Positions 9,481 to 17,661 of a DNA stretch of 64,000 nt are shown here, in pieces. Where the stretch lies: the NCBI RefSeq assembly GCF_004564235.1, contig NZ_SOMN01000007.1:98938-162937 (forward strand). Reading direction: 5' to 3'. The notes beneath the pieces were generated by a model, which was given only the letters and a program-made list of their open reading frames with translations, was not told where the DNA came from and searched no databases. Numbering within the stretch: the first letter of the stretch is position 1; each line of letters starts with the position of its first letter. Both the position numbers and the translations under genes were made by a program. The DNA is from Cohnella luojiensis. Its GTDB lineage: Bacteria > Bacillota > Bacilli > Paenibacillales > Paenibacillaceae.

Positions 9481-10425
9481 TTAAACCCCTAGCTTTTTCT
9501 CCATCGTAAGCGCCTTAACGGTACCCTGCGGGCGAACGACGAGCTCGGTGTCGACGATCTCATAACCCATGTCCTGGTACAGCACCAGATTGTTCTGAAC
9601 CGATTGCCTGACTTTGCAGCGGCTGATATTAAGCCCCTTGGATATCCCTTGCTTCTCGATCCACTTTACCAATTGTCTTGCGTAACCTCTCCTGCGGCGA
9701 TTAGGAACGACGGACAATCGGAAGAAGTAGATGGCGTCGCCAATATACTTAAACCTTACCATTGCCGCAGCCGTATCGTCCTCGTATAAGATGGCAGCGG
9801 ATTCCGATCCCTCTCGGAGAGCCTTCGAAACCGACTCGTCCGTTTCTTCCAAGGCGCTGGAAGGAGGTATCGCGGTTCTGTATTCTTCGAATGCGATCAA
9901 CATCAACGAATGAATCGTGTCCGTGTCCTCGGGCGTCGCTTCTCTTATGTACACTTCCGGATCCTTCTTCAGCTTAACTTGCGGCTTGGCAGGCTTTTCT
10001 AACGGATCTTCCGTCGAGCTCGCCTGTTTATCTCCATCGATTGCATCTTCGGCATCGTTCGACCGCTCATCTTGCCGCGGTTCAATCAGGCTGTCTCCGC
10101 GGAAATATTCCCTTGTCTGACGCAAGAAGAACAGCAGCACAAGTACGATCGCCAGAACGAACTGGATCGTATCGATGGAAAACCAAAGAACGATAAAAGA
10201 CATGATAAGCGAAGGAAACAGCTTTCTCTTGTTTATCAATAATAGCATGGAAACCATCGACAAGACCGATACCGCGATATTGAACGCGATCGTCGCCACT
10301 TTTCCTCCCGTAAAATCATCATAACTTTTCGTATTGGCGAAGGACGCTACCATCACCACGACGAACATGGCGAGCTTGAAATACAGAATGAAACGCATGG
10401 CACGAATACTGGTTGGTTTTAACAA
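9481..10425 (-). CDS. GNAT N-acetyltransferase with an N-terminal four-helix membrane domain
   Basis: 314 residues in three parts. Residues ~10-101 carry hydrophobic segments forming about four membrane helices. Residues ~103-157 are a charged, low-complexity linker rich in Asp, Glu, Ser and Lys. Residues ~158-312 are a GNAT domain starting VYIREATPEDTDTIHSLM, with the acetyl-CoA motif A in RLSVVPNRRRRGYARQLV and a C-terminal YQDMGYEIVDTE strand. GNATs transfer acetyl groups from acetyl-CoA to amines; the substrate is unknown. The start is a TTG with GGGAGG seven bases upstream. The membrane-tethered arrangement is unusual for the family. The acetyltransferase fold is confident, the topology is inferred. 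Confidence 0.82.
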   Translation of the reverse strand: MLKPTSIRAMRFILYFKLAMFVVVMVASFANTKSYDDFTGGKVATIAFNIAVSVLSMVSMLLLINKRKLFPSLIMSFIVLWFSIDTIQFVLAIVLVLLFFLRQTREYFRGDSLIEPRQDERSNDAEDAIDGDKQASSTEDPLEKPAKPQVKLKKDPEVYIREATPEDTDTIHSLMLIAFEEYRTAIPPSSALEETDESVSKALREGSESAAILYEDDTAAAMVRFKYIGDAIYFFRLSVVPNRRRRGYARQLVKWIEKQGISKGLNISRCKVRQSVQNNLVLYQDMGYEIVDTELVVRPQGTVKALTMEKKLGV

Positions 10426-10628
10426 TGTAAGTCCTCCCTATTAGCTGTGCGACAATGATTTCGTCAAATGCTGCGCGTTTCTTGTCATAATCCATAATTA
10501 TAGCAAAAAAAACAACTCAGCGGGGCATAAGTGTTATCTCCGATTTCATTGTTTGCCAAATGCACATGAGCTATCCGATACCCATACAATGCTAAGACTA
10601 CGAGAAGAGCAGAAGGGCGGAAGCAATC

Positions 10629-11357
10629 ATGCAATTCGAAGCGATATTAAGGTCGAAGATCGTTGAGGCGAGCAGGGATATGAATAAGGGCGGATCGAGG
10701 TTCGCAACGTTCAGGACTTCTTTTTGCAACGAGAAGTATTGGCATTTAACGAACGACGGCGGCTTCCTGTTGAGGAGCGGAGTCGCGCCGGCCGAGGCGA
10801 TCCGGGATATTTTCCTTAATGGGCGTAAATACGGCTTCGAATGCGCAACTGCTATCATTATCCTGTTGTATAAGGGGGTACTGGACACGATCGGCGAATC
10901 CGAATTCAACAGGCTGTTCCCCGGCTTGCTATTGTACAGCTGGAATTCCGACAGCGATCTGGGAATCACTCAGGACGACATAGAAAGCTATTATGCGCGG
11001 CCCGGCGACGTGCTGTATTTCAAAAATCCCGAGGTTAATCCGGAGAAAATGGAGTGGCAGGGGGAAAACGTGATCAAGGTGGAAGATAATCTATACTTTG
11101 GGCACGGGATCGGCATTAAACCCGCGCAGGGGATTATCGCGGCGCTCAATCGTCAACGTCGGCAGGGCGCCACCCAATCCGCCTACTTATTGGACCAGGT
11201 AATATACCCCGATTACCAATATTTATCGCAGTTCGCCTCTAGCGACATACGACCTTACGAAACGGCTCAAAAACCATCCGGACTGAGCTTTCCAGGCACG
11301 ATTTCCGCGCGTATCGGCTCGCAAAGATACATTAAACGGAACAGGATCCGCGCTTGA
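10629..11357 (+). CDS. tgl: Protein-glutamine gamma-glutamyltransferase, spore coat transglutaminase
   Basis: 242 residues matching B. subtilis Tgl along its length. Shared blocks are FATF near residue 25, EAIRDIFLNGRKYGFECATA around the catalytic Cys72, DTIGESEFN, GDVLYFKNPEVNPEKMEWQG, ENVIKVEDNLYFGHGIGI, and QGATQSAYLL. Tgl forms epsilon-(gamma-glutamyl)lysine crosslinks between coat proteins late in sporulation, which marks the host as a spore former. Compared with the B. subtilis protein the N-terminus is shorter by several tens of residues and a ~40-residue C-terminal tail is added. An in-frame stop lies 36 bases upstream of the ATG, so the short N-terminus is real. Sigma-K control is expected from the family but was not verified in the promoter. 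Confidence 0.92.
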   Translation: MQFEAILRSKIVEASRDMNKGGSRFATFRTSFCNEKYWHLTNDGGFLLRSGVAPAEAIRDIFLNGRKYGFECATAIIILLYKGVLDTIGESEFNRLFPGLLLYSWNSDSDLGITQDDIESYYARPGDVLYFKNPEVNPEKMEWQGENVIKVEDNLYFGHGIGIKPAQGIIAALNRQRRQGATQSAYLLDQVIYPDYQYLSQFASSDIRPYETAQKPSGLSFPGTISARIGSQRYIKRNRIRA

Positions 11358-11371
11358 ATCGCCTTGACAAA

Positions 11372-11419
11372 GACCCGAAGATGGAATGCGCTTATTAACA
11401 AAGCGTCCATCTTCGGGTC
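11372..11419. terminator. Bidirectional terminator between tgl and the sulfate-transport operon
   Basis: A perfect 14-bp stem (GACCCGAAGATGGA / TCCATCTTCGGGTC) encloses a smaller GCGCTT/AAGCG hairpin. It separates two convergent genes (stops at 11357 and 11439). Flanking T tracts are short on both strands. Confidence 0.8.
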
Positions 11420-11438
11420 AAATTTAAAGAGTTCTTCG

Positions 11439-12521
11439 TCATTGACCGGCTAACACCTGGTACCAGATTCCCCGTTTGGAATACAGCGTTTCTCGAACCT
11501 CGTCCCAACCCCCAAGGTAATCGATCGTAAACAGCTCCGGCGGTTGAGGAAAATCAGCCTTCATCTGTGCCGCCAGCTCTTCCTGGACCGGCCGGAAGCC
11601 ATGTTTGGCGAAGAGCTTCTGCGCCGTCTTGGAATATAGGTACTCCACGAAAGCGTCGGCCGCTTCGCGCACGCCGTGACGATCCGCGTTCCTGCTGATT
11701 ACGGCGGCCGGATTCTCGATCAGGATCGTGCTTGGCGGCACCACGATATCGTACTCGACGCCCTGCGCGATCCTTGCGAGCAGCTCGTTCTCGTAAGTGA
11801 CGATGACGTCGCCGACGCCGTATTCGAAGGCGGCCATCGAAGCCCTGCCGCTCTTATCCATCGATTCGATATTCCGATGAACGTCCTCCAGGAACTTCTT
11901 TGCCGCAACCGGATCCTTGGACCCGCTAACCAACTCGGATTTCTTCAGGCCCGCGCCATAGATCGCGTTAATATCCCACTGTGCGCCGCCTGATGTCTTC
12001 GGATTCGGATACAGCACCTTTACGCCCGGCTGGGCGAGATCCTCGAAATCCTTGATTCCTAACGGATTTCCGGCTCTCGTCCCCAATACGACTATAGAAC
12101 GCGTCACCATGCCTTTAGAGGTCGATCGGTTCCACTCCGATTCAACGAGACCTGCTTTAACCAGCTTCTCCATATCGCCTTCGAGCGCGAGCAACGCCAC
12201 GTCAGCCTCGAAGCCTCCTGCGATAGAACGGGCTTGCGTACCCGAAGCTTCATAAGATTCCTGAAAGGCAACGTCCTGTCCCGTCTTGGCCTTCCACTCC
12301 GCTTTGAACGCGGGCAAAATTTCCTGCAAAGCATCCTTGGCGACGGAATAGGCTCCGAGCACTAACGTTACGTCTCCCGCTGCCGTCTGCGGATCGGAAG
12401 TTGCGGTCTGCGGATGATTATCGCCGCAGCCCGATAGAAGTAACAAAAGCGATAATAGCAATAGCGTAATGGCTGCGCCGGATTTGCGTCCGAATAATGG
12501 TCTGCGGTTTCCCGTCTTCAT
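11439..12521 (-). CDS. Sulfate/thiosulfate ABC transporter substrate-binding lipoprotein
   Basis: About 360 residues. The ATG at 12521 has GGGAGG seven bases upstream; a longer frame from 12560 lacks this. The N-terminus has basic residues, a Leu-rich membrane stretch and a lipobox LLLLSGC with the acylated Cys at about residue 32, so it is a lipoprotein on the outer face of the membrane. Family motifs of the Sbp/CysP group follow: LVLGAYSVAKDAL, the long ESYEASGTQARSIAGGFEADV, NPKTSGGAQWDINA and ENPAAVISRNADRHG. It captures sulfate or thiosulfate for the permease encoded upstream. It is last in the four-gene operon, 43 nt after cysA. Confidence 0.93.
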   Translation of the reverse strand: MKTGNRRPLFGRKSGAAITLLLLSLLLLLSGCGDNHPQTATSDPQTAAGDVTLVLGAYSVAKDALQEILPAFKAEWKAKTGQDVAFQESYEASGTQARSIAGGFEADVALLALEGDMEKLVKAGLVESEWNRSTSKGMVTRSIVVLGTRAGNPLGIKDFEDLAQPGVKVLYPNPKTSGGAQWDINAIYGAGLKKSELVSGSKDPVAAKKFLEDVHRNIESMDKSGRASMAAFEYGVGDVIVTYENELLARIAQGVEYDIVVPPSTILIENPAAVISRNADRHGVREAADAFVEYLYSKTAQKLFAKHGFRPVQEELAAQMKADFPQPPELFTIDYLGGWDEVRETLYSKRGIWYQVLAGQ

Positions 12522-12564
12522 TGCTGCCCTCCCGCGGTGCCTTCGAAGGCTTCCGCCCAACCCG

Positions 12565-13629
12565 TTAAATATGAACCGGCATCGGATCTTCCTTAAGCTT
12601 ATTCTCCATGACCCAGCTGTCGTTATCGTTGAACAAATAGGCGCGATGGATCAATACCTGAACTTCGTCGCCCGGATGAACGATTGCCTTCTCCAGGGAG
12701 CGGTATGTGACTAAGCGCGCGGACCCGATCTCCACTTCCACCAACCATTCGCTTCCGCGGAAATGCACATGGCGAACTTTTCCGGCCTCCGTAGCGGATA
12801 ACAGCTTGAAATCTCCCGCTTTGCCGACTTCGACATATTCCGGACGGATCAAAGCTTTCGTTCCCGGCCAAACCGATGCGTTCTCGAAGCCGCGCAAGCA
12901 CGATACGTCTTCCACGATCGTGGATTCCCCGATGAACCCGGCAACGAACGGCGATTGCGGATTTTTATAGATTTCCCAAGGCGTCCCCTTCTGCTCGAGG
13001 CACCCTTTGTTTATGATCATGATTTGATCCGCTACCTCGATCGCTTCGTCTTGGTCATGCGTGACGAAAATGGAGGTGATGCCCAGGCGGTCGATCATGT
13101 CTCGAAGCCAGGAACGCAGCTCATGGCGAATCTTCGCGTCGATCGCGGCGAACGGTTCGTCCAGCAAGAGCAGCTGCGGTTCGGGAGCCAATGCGCGGGC
13201 GAATGCGACGCGCTGGCGCTGACCTCCGGATAGCTGATGCGGATAACGTTTCTCGAGTCCGGATAATCCCGTCAGCTCGACAAGCTCGGAGACGCGGGCT
13301 TTGATTTTAGCCTTCGGCCACTTCTTCACTTCCAGTCCGAACGAAATGTTCTCTTCGACGGTCATGTGCTTGAATAGCGCATAGTTCTGAAAAACGAACC
13401 CGATGCCTCTCTCCTGCGGAGGAAGATCATTGACGCGTTTGCCATGAAAGAGGATATCGCCTTCGTCAACGGATTCCAGTCCGGCAAGCATGCGCAGAAT
13501 GGAGGTTTTGCCTCCGCCGCTAGGACCTAGCAGACCGATAAGCTGGCCTTTCTCGATCTGGAAATTGACATCCTTAACCGCTTGGAAATCGCCGAATTTC
13601 TTATTCAAACCGCTGACTTCGATATGCAT
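12565..13629 (-). CDS. cysA: Sulfate/thiosulfate ABC transporter ATP-binding protein
   Basis: 354 residues. The nucleotide-binding domain shows Walker A GPSGGGKT (35-42), a Q-loop in FVFQNYALF, signature LSGGQRQR, Walker B LLLLDEP, and the switch His in FVTHDQDEA. The C-terminal ~110 residues form the regulatory beta domain typical of CysA (RPEYVEV, HFRGSEWLVEVE, VTYRSLEKAIVHPGDEVQVLIHR). It hydrolyses ATP to drive sulfate import through CysT/CysW. It is one base downstream of cysW, so translational coupling is likely. Confidence 0.95.
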   Translation of the reverse strand: MHIEVSGLNKKFGDFQAVKDVNFQIEKGQLIGLLGPSGGGKTSILRMLAGLESVDEGDILFHGKRVNDLPPQERGIGFVFQNYALFKHMTVEENISFGLEVKKWPKAKIKARVSELVELTGLSGLEKRYPHQLSGGQRQRVAFARALAPEPQLLLLDEPFAAIDAKIRHELRSWLRDMIDRLGITSIFVTHDQDEAIEVADQIMIINKGCLEQKGTPWEIYKNPQSPFVAGFIGESTIVEDVSCLRGFENASVWPGTKALIRPEYVEVGKAGDFKLLSATEAGKVRHVHFRGSEWLVEVEIGSARLVTYRSLEKAIVHPGDEVQVLIHRAYLFNDNDSWVMENKLKEDPMPVHI

Positions 13630-13630
13630 C

Positions 13631-14428
13631 TCAATGCACTTCCCTTCTCGATTTGGCCCATTCCATAATCAACAATAGGGTTACCGATCCCGCTGCCAGC
13701 ACTAACGCGATAGAGTTTGCGGAGATGAGATTAAAGTTTTCGACATCCTGATAGACCAGGGTTGTCGCCGTTTGAGTTTTGAAGAGAATATTGCCGGACA
13801 CGACTAGCACGGCTCCGAATTCACCCAATGCCCGAGCAACCGTAAGCACTACGCCGTAGACGACGCTCCATTGAATGGAGGGCCATGTGACCCGCCAGAA
13901 AGTCGTCCAGGCACTGGCACCCAGCGTCGATGCCGCTTCTTCCTGAGCGTTTCCGATTTCCTGCAGCACAGGCATCACTTCGCGGACCACAAGCGGGAAA
14001 GTCACGAACAAAGTCGCGATAATCATTCCCGGCAACGCATATACGATATCTATCCCTGCCTTGTTGAACAGAGCTCCCAGAGCCGTTTCCGGTCCTAGGA
14101 GAAGCACGATCATCAAACCGCCGATGATGGGCGATACGGCAAACGGCAGATCAACGATACTGTTAAGTAATTGCTTAATACGTTTTCCTAACCAAGTCGC
14201 CCTAACGAGATAGAGGGACAACATGACTCCGAATATCGTATTCACGACGGTGACGATTACAACAATCACGCCAGTCATGAATAACGCATGCAGGGTCTCC
14301 GGTCTAGCCAATCCCTTCGCGAACCCGCTCCAACCTTCATTCATGGCACCCATTGCGATTCGTATCACCGGCACGACGAGCAACAAACCGAATACGGCAA
14401 CGGTTAATCCGATCCATAAGCGTCTCAT
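13631..14428 (-). CDS. cysW: Sulfate ABC transporter permease CysW
   Basis: 265 residues with six predicted membrane helices and the coupling loop EEAASTLGASAWTTFWRVTWP, the EAA motif that contacts the ATPase. The segment VSPIIGGLMIVLLLG and the DLPFAVSPI context match CysW rather than CysT. It forms the sulfate channel as a heterodimer with CysT. Its ATG overlaps the end of cysT by four bases (ATGA), and it ends one base before cysA. Confidence 0.93.
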   Translation of the reverse strand: MRRLWIGLTVAVFGLLLVVPVIRIAMGAMNEGWSGFAKGLARPETLHALFMTGVIVVIVTVVNTIFGVMLSLYLVRATWLGKRIKQLLNSIVDLPFAVSPIIGGLMIVLLLGPETALGALFNKAGIDIVYALPGMIIATLFVTFPLVVREVMPVLQEIGNAQEEAASTLGASAWTTFWRVTWPSIQWSVVYGVVLTVARALGEFGAVLVVSGNILFKTQTATTLVYQDVENFNLISANSIALVLAAGSVTLLLIMEWAKSRREVH

Positions 14429-15240
14429 CCGTTTTTCCTCCTCATCTGAACGTAGTTAACCGTCCATAAGATAATGAAGGAGAACGTCAACAGCAAGACG
14501 CTGACGGCGGTAGCCCCGATGGAATTGTCGCTCTCGATCTCTCCGAAAATATACACCGAAGCGATCAAGGTTTTACCTGGGATATTACCCGCGACGAGCA
14601 CGACCGCGCCGAATTCCGCCAATGCTCTGGAGAAGGCTAGCATCGCGCCGCTCAGTATGCCCGGAAGCATGTTCGGCAAGATGACTTTCCAGAAGGTTGC
14701 CGCTTTCGTGGCGCCGAGCGTATACGCCGCTTCCTCCTCCGACGCGTCCATCTCCTCCAATAGAGGCTGGACGGCACGGATGACGAAAGGAAAAGTCACG
14801 AATACCATCGCGATAATGATGGCCGGTTGATGAAACAATATCGTGAAACCAAGCTTCTCCGCCATTTCTCCCACGATGCTATGCGGACCGAGCAACAGCA
14901 AGATCATAAGTCCGGCTACCGCGGTAGGAAGAGCAAAAGGCAGATCCACCAGACTGTTCAATAAACGTCTTCCCGGAAACCGGTAACGAATAAGCACCCA
15001 CGCGGACATCGTTCCGACAAAAACGTTGATGACCGTAGCTATGATCGCAAGTTTGATTGTCAGCAGAACTGCCTTCCAAGCTAGCGGTTCCGTAATATTT
15101 TCGGCGAAGGCAGACCAGCCGGCGGATAATGATTGTCCATAGATCCCTAGAATAGGAAAAATAATCAGTAAAATAAAATAGAGCATGACGGCGCTGCGAA
15201 ATCCCCAGCCCCACCAGCGACCCTGCAGCATGGAACTCAC
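14425..15240 (-). CDS. cysT: Sulfate ABC transporter permease CysT (CysU)
   Basis: 271 residues with six membrane helices, the DLPFALPTAVAGLMILLLLG signature and the EAA loop EEAAYTLGATKAATFWKVILP. It is first in the operon cysT-cysW-cysA-binding protein. The start is a GTG at 15240 with AGGAGGG about 11 bases upstream; an in-frame ATG lies three codons later. A near-palindrome at 15284-15308, in the leader or promoter region, is a candidate site for a cysteine-metabolism repressor. Confidence 0.93.
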   Translation of the reverse strand: MSSMLQGRWWGWGFRSAVMLYFILLIIFPILGIYGQSLSAGWSAFAENITEPLAWKAVLLTIKLAIIATVINVFVGTMSAWVLIRYRFPGRRLLNSLVDLPFALPTAVAGLMILLLLGPHSIVGEMAEKLGFTILFHQPAIIIAMVFVTFPFVIRAVQPLLEEMDASEEEAAYTLGATKAATFWKVILPNMLPGILSGAMLAFSRALAEFGAVVLVAGNIPGKTLIASVYIFGEIESDNSIGATAVSVLLLTFSFIILWTVNYVQMRRKNG

Positions 15241-15283
15241 GTTGTCGTGTCCCTCCTGAAGCCTCGAGAGCTGTATATAAAAT

Positions 15284-15308
15284 AATTCCTATTAAATTAG
15301 TGGGTATT
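15284..15308 (-). promoter_or_regulatory. Candidate CymR/Rrf2-type operator upstream of the sulfate importer
   Basis: Two 12-base arms around one central base: AATTCCTATTAA and TTAGTGGGTATT. The reverse complement of the second is AATACCCACTAA, matching the first at 9 of 12 positions. It lies 44-68 nt upstream of the cysT start. Rrf2-family cysteine regulators of Firmicutes bind A/T-rich palindromes with GGAAT or GGTAT edges; the assignment here is inference. Confidence 0.45.
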
Positions 15309-15497
15309 ACAACTTTACCAGAAAACGGCTTCCCTCGTCAATGAAAAAGCTACTGGACATTCGCCTTTTTATTATTAAATCTTAGGTAACTTATTCGAAA
15401 AGCTTATGAGTGGTGAAATGTCCATATGACGCGAATTTTGGAAATGTTATGATTAGCGGAGTATAATTAGAGGGGTTGTACATTCGAGGATGACGAA

Positions 15498-15521
15498 GGG
15501 CGAGACTTATTCTACTCGCCC
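15498..15521 (-). terminator. Terminator overlapping the end of the YigZ-family gene
   Basis: GGGCGAG pairs with CTCGCCC around a ten-base loop that contains the stop codon at 15512-15514. The tail on the minus strand is only TTCGTC, so it may be weak. Confidence 0.5.
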
Positions 15522-16144
15522 TCTATATAATAATGCTTAGCGCCAAGCTCTAGCAAAGCCTGTCCCTGCGTAACGTCGGTTACCCATGCTTGGAAACGAT
15601 CCGCTTCGCCGACTTCGGGAAGGCATTGCACCTTAACCCGATCGGTGAAAGAAACCTCCCCGACCCGGAAGCCTCTTCCCCGCAGCTCGTTCTCCAGCTT
15701 ACCGTACCAGGTATAGTCCACATCGACCAACACCTCGCGATGCAGAACCTTTACGATGGGCTGCGCCGCATCGATTCCGGCAATCGCGCCATCCGTATAT
15801 GCCCGGACCAAACCGCCCGCTCCCAGCATGATCCCGCCGAAATATCGGGTTACGACGACTACGACGTTTTTCAGCCCGCGATGTTTAATGACTTCAAGTA
15901 TCGGTTTACCCGCCGTTCCGCTCGGCTCGCCGTCGTCCAATGCCTTCTGGAATTGGTCCCGTTCTCCAATTAAGTAAGCCGAGCAATTGTGCGTCGCGTC
16001 CCAATATTTCTTCTTTAGCTCATCTATGAAGGCAACCGCTTCTGCTTCGGACTCCACGGGTTTCGCGTGTCCGATGAAACGGGATTTCTTGATGACGATT
16101 TCTTCCGAACCGTAATTTCTTACTGTTGAATATTTAGCGAGCAT
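15512..16144 (-). CDS. yvyE: YigZ/IMPACT family protein
   Basis: 210 residues. The UPF0029 N-terminal domain is clear: IKKSRFIGHAKPV, ATHNCSAYLIG, DDGEPSGTAGKPILEVI and VVVTRYFGGIMLGAGGLVRAY. A smaller C-terminal DUF1949 domain (ferredoxin-like) follows from about residue 140. The eukaryotic relative IMPACT controls translation through GCN2; the bacterial role is not settled. It starts at an ATG and is followed by a small hairpin, so it is probably monocistronic, or paired with the membrane protein gene upstream at 16174-17097. Confidence 0.88.
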   Translation of the reverse strand: MLAKYSTVRNYGSEEIVIKKSRFIGHAKPVESEAEAVAFIDELKKKYWDATHNCSAYLIGERDQFQKALDDGEPSGTAGKPILEVIKHRGLKNVVVVVTRYFGGIMLGAGGLVRAYTDGAIAGIDAAQPIVKVLHREVLVDVDYTWYGKLENELRGRGFRVGEVSFTDRVKVQCLPEVGEADRFQAWVTDVTQGQALLELGAKHYYIEGE

Positions 16145-16173
16145 AGCCGTCTATTGCTTCCTTTCCACGTACT

Positions 16174-17097
16174 CTAATCAAGCATATTCATTCCAATCAG
16201 GCTCACAATCATGCCAAGAAGCAAAGCGCAAGCCAGAAATACGACCGACATGAGCAAATAATATAAAATTTTCACCCGGCCGAAGAGCCATGAAATCGCC
16301 ACTAAACCTCCTCCAACGACAAAACCCGATAAATATTTGAATAACGGAGCAGCCGAATAGGAAGATAGGTAAGATAAGCAAATATAAAAGAGAACGACGA
16401 ATGATTCCAGTACGATTAAAACGATCAGTGCTTTTCTGTGTAGATTATTACCTTGCGTCGATACTGGCGCTCTAATCGCCGAAGCAATCTTCGCGTATTC
16501 TGCCTGTTTGAACATGGTGACTTGAGCGAATGCGCTCGTGAGCCCCGCAATGACCTGCCATATCCCCCCGGCGGAATAGCCGACGAGAACCGCAATGACC
16601 TGAATGCCGGCGACCGAGAACGCGGAAGTCCAAAATCGGTTATCGCTTTTGAGCCTGCGCCACGAATTTGCTATCGCTTGGATAGGGTCAGCTCTCGTCC
16701 CTCTCGATTCGGAGGGGATTAACGCCGCTATTGCCCATAGAGTAGCCAAGACGGATAGCCAGATTGATACGGCTATGCAAAATAGCAGTGCATTTTGGGG
16801 AGCCGGATTCAAAATAAGGTAGGAGAATCTATAAACCAAATAGCCTGCCAGAAGACCGCAACCTCCTATGAGGATATAGGCGGTATACGCGCTTGCGCAT
16901 TCCAGCCGATTCAGCTTACCGAGAAGCTTATGGCGCGTAATCCAAGCCATGCCAACGATGACCCAGCTACACAACCCTACCGCCCAGAATGCCATAGACG
17001 AACTCCAGATTACCGATACGAGTATGGCAACGAGCAGCCACACCGCTACCGTTTTTCCACTATTAAAAGCTGCTTGTTCTTTCACTGCCCCGCTCAA
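16174..17097 (-). CDS. Membrane protein of unknown function, about eight helices
   Basis: 307 residues. I do not recognise a family. Hydrophobic segments fall at about residues 17-32, 34-52, 70-90, 105-125, 158-190, 222-245, 255-270 and 280-303. A soluble loop between helices four and five contains SRGTRADPIQAIANSWRRLKS. No catalytic or binding motif is visible. The start is a TTG with a purine-rich GAGAG upstream; a GTG four codons later is possible. It sits 29 bases before yvyE on the same strand and is divergent from the XRE regulator. Confidence 0.7.
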   Translation of the reverse strand: MSGAVKEQAAFNSGKTVAVWLLVAILVSVIWSSSMAFWAVGLCSWVIVGMAWITRHKLLGKLNRLECASAYTAYILIGGCGLLAGYLVYRFSYLILNPAPQNALLFCIAVSIWLSVLATLWAIAALIPSESRGTRADPIQAIANSWRRLKSDNRFWTSAFSVAGIQVIAVLVGYSAGGIWQVIAGLTSAFAQVTMFKQAEYAKIASAIRAPVSTQGNNLHRKALIVLIVLESFVVLFYICLSYLSSYSAAPLFKYLSGFVVGGGLVAISWLFGRVKILYYLLMSVVFLACALLLGMIVSLIGMNMLD

Positions 17098-17203
17098 CTC
17101 TCTCGCATCGAAAATGATAAGTACCGCAAAGCTAAAACAATTATACGGCTTTAATCGACTTTATGATAACACAAAGTACGAATTTCCGGCGCGGATCAAT
17201 CGG

Positions 17204-17249
17204 GTGCAAGTAAATGGCAAACATGCTATAATTATGAGTGCGTTTACTT
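17204..17249 (+). promoter_or_regulatory. Promoter of the XRE regulator with a flanking inverted repeat
   Basis: A perfect TATAAT -10 box lies at 17227-17232 with a weak -35 GTGCAA at 17204-17209, spaced 17 bases. AAGTAAA (17208-17214) and TTTACTT (17243-17249) form an inverted repeat that brackets the -10 box, an arrangement compatible with binding of the regulator to its own promoter. Confidence 0.55.
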
Positions 17250-17289
17250 ACGGCAAGAAAGCATTTTATGGGTTAGGGAGGTGTTGAAG

Positions 17290-17661
17290 ATGTTCTCCAA
17301 ACGACTGAAGCAACTGCGGAAAAACCGAAAATTGACCATGCAGGAAGTGGCCGATTACGTTGGCGTCGCAAAAAGCACGTATGCGGGATATGAATCCGGA
17401 TACCGGCAACCAACGATAGAATCCATCCAAACGATATCCAAAAAGCTGCGCACGTCGGCGGATTATCTTCTAGGGCTAACCGATTATTCGGAGCCGCCAA
17501 CCGAACTGAACCATAATGCGAAAGAATATCTAAACTACGAACAGCTTCATTGGGACGGAGTTCCTTTGGAAAAGGACGATCTGGATTTGATTCGCAATTT
17601 GCTTGAACGAGTCCTGCGCGACCGCGCCCTGCCGGAGAAATCCGACTTACCCTCCCATTAA
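17290..17661 (+). CDS. XRE-family helix-turn-helix transcriptional regulator
   Basis: 123 residues from the ATG at 17290, which has GGGAGG eight bases upstream. Residues ~5-60 are a Cro/C1-type HTH (KRLKQLRKNRKLTMQEVADYV, STYAGYESGYRQPTIESI, LRTSADYLLGLTD). The C-terminal ~55 residues are a short helical segment (LHWDGVPLEKDDLDLIRNLLERVL), probably for dimerisation. It lacks metal-sensing Cys clusters. Its last 15 bases overlap the end of the convergent gene at 17647. Its position two genes from the EPS operon makes a role in surface or biofilm control possible, but this is only inferred. Confidence 0.88.
   Translation: MFSKRLKQLRKNRKLTMQEVADYVGVAKSTYAGYESGYRQPTIESIQTISKKLRTSADYLLGLTDYSEPPTELNHNAKEYLNYEQLHWDGVPLEKDDLDLIRNLLERVLRDRALPEKSDLPSH

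Noticed and set aside
15241..15511. S-box or T-box leader ahead of the sulfate importer
   Set aside because: No specifier loop, T-box GGTGG-type sequence or SAM-I core could be found; only the palindrome is supported.
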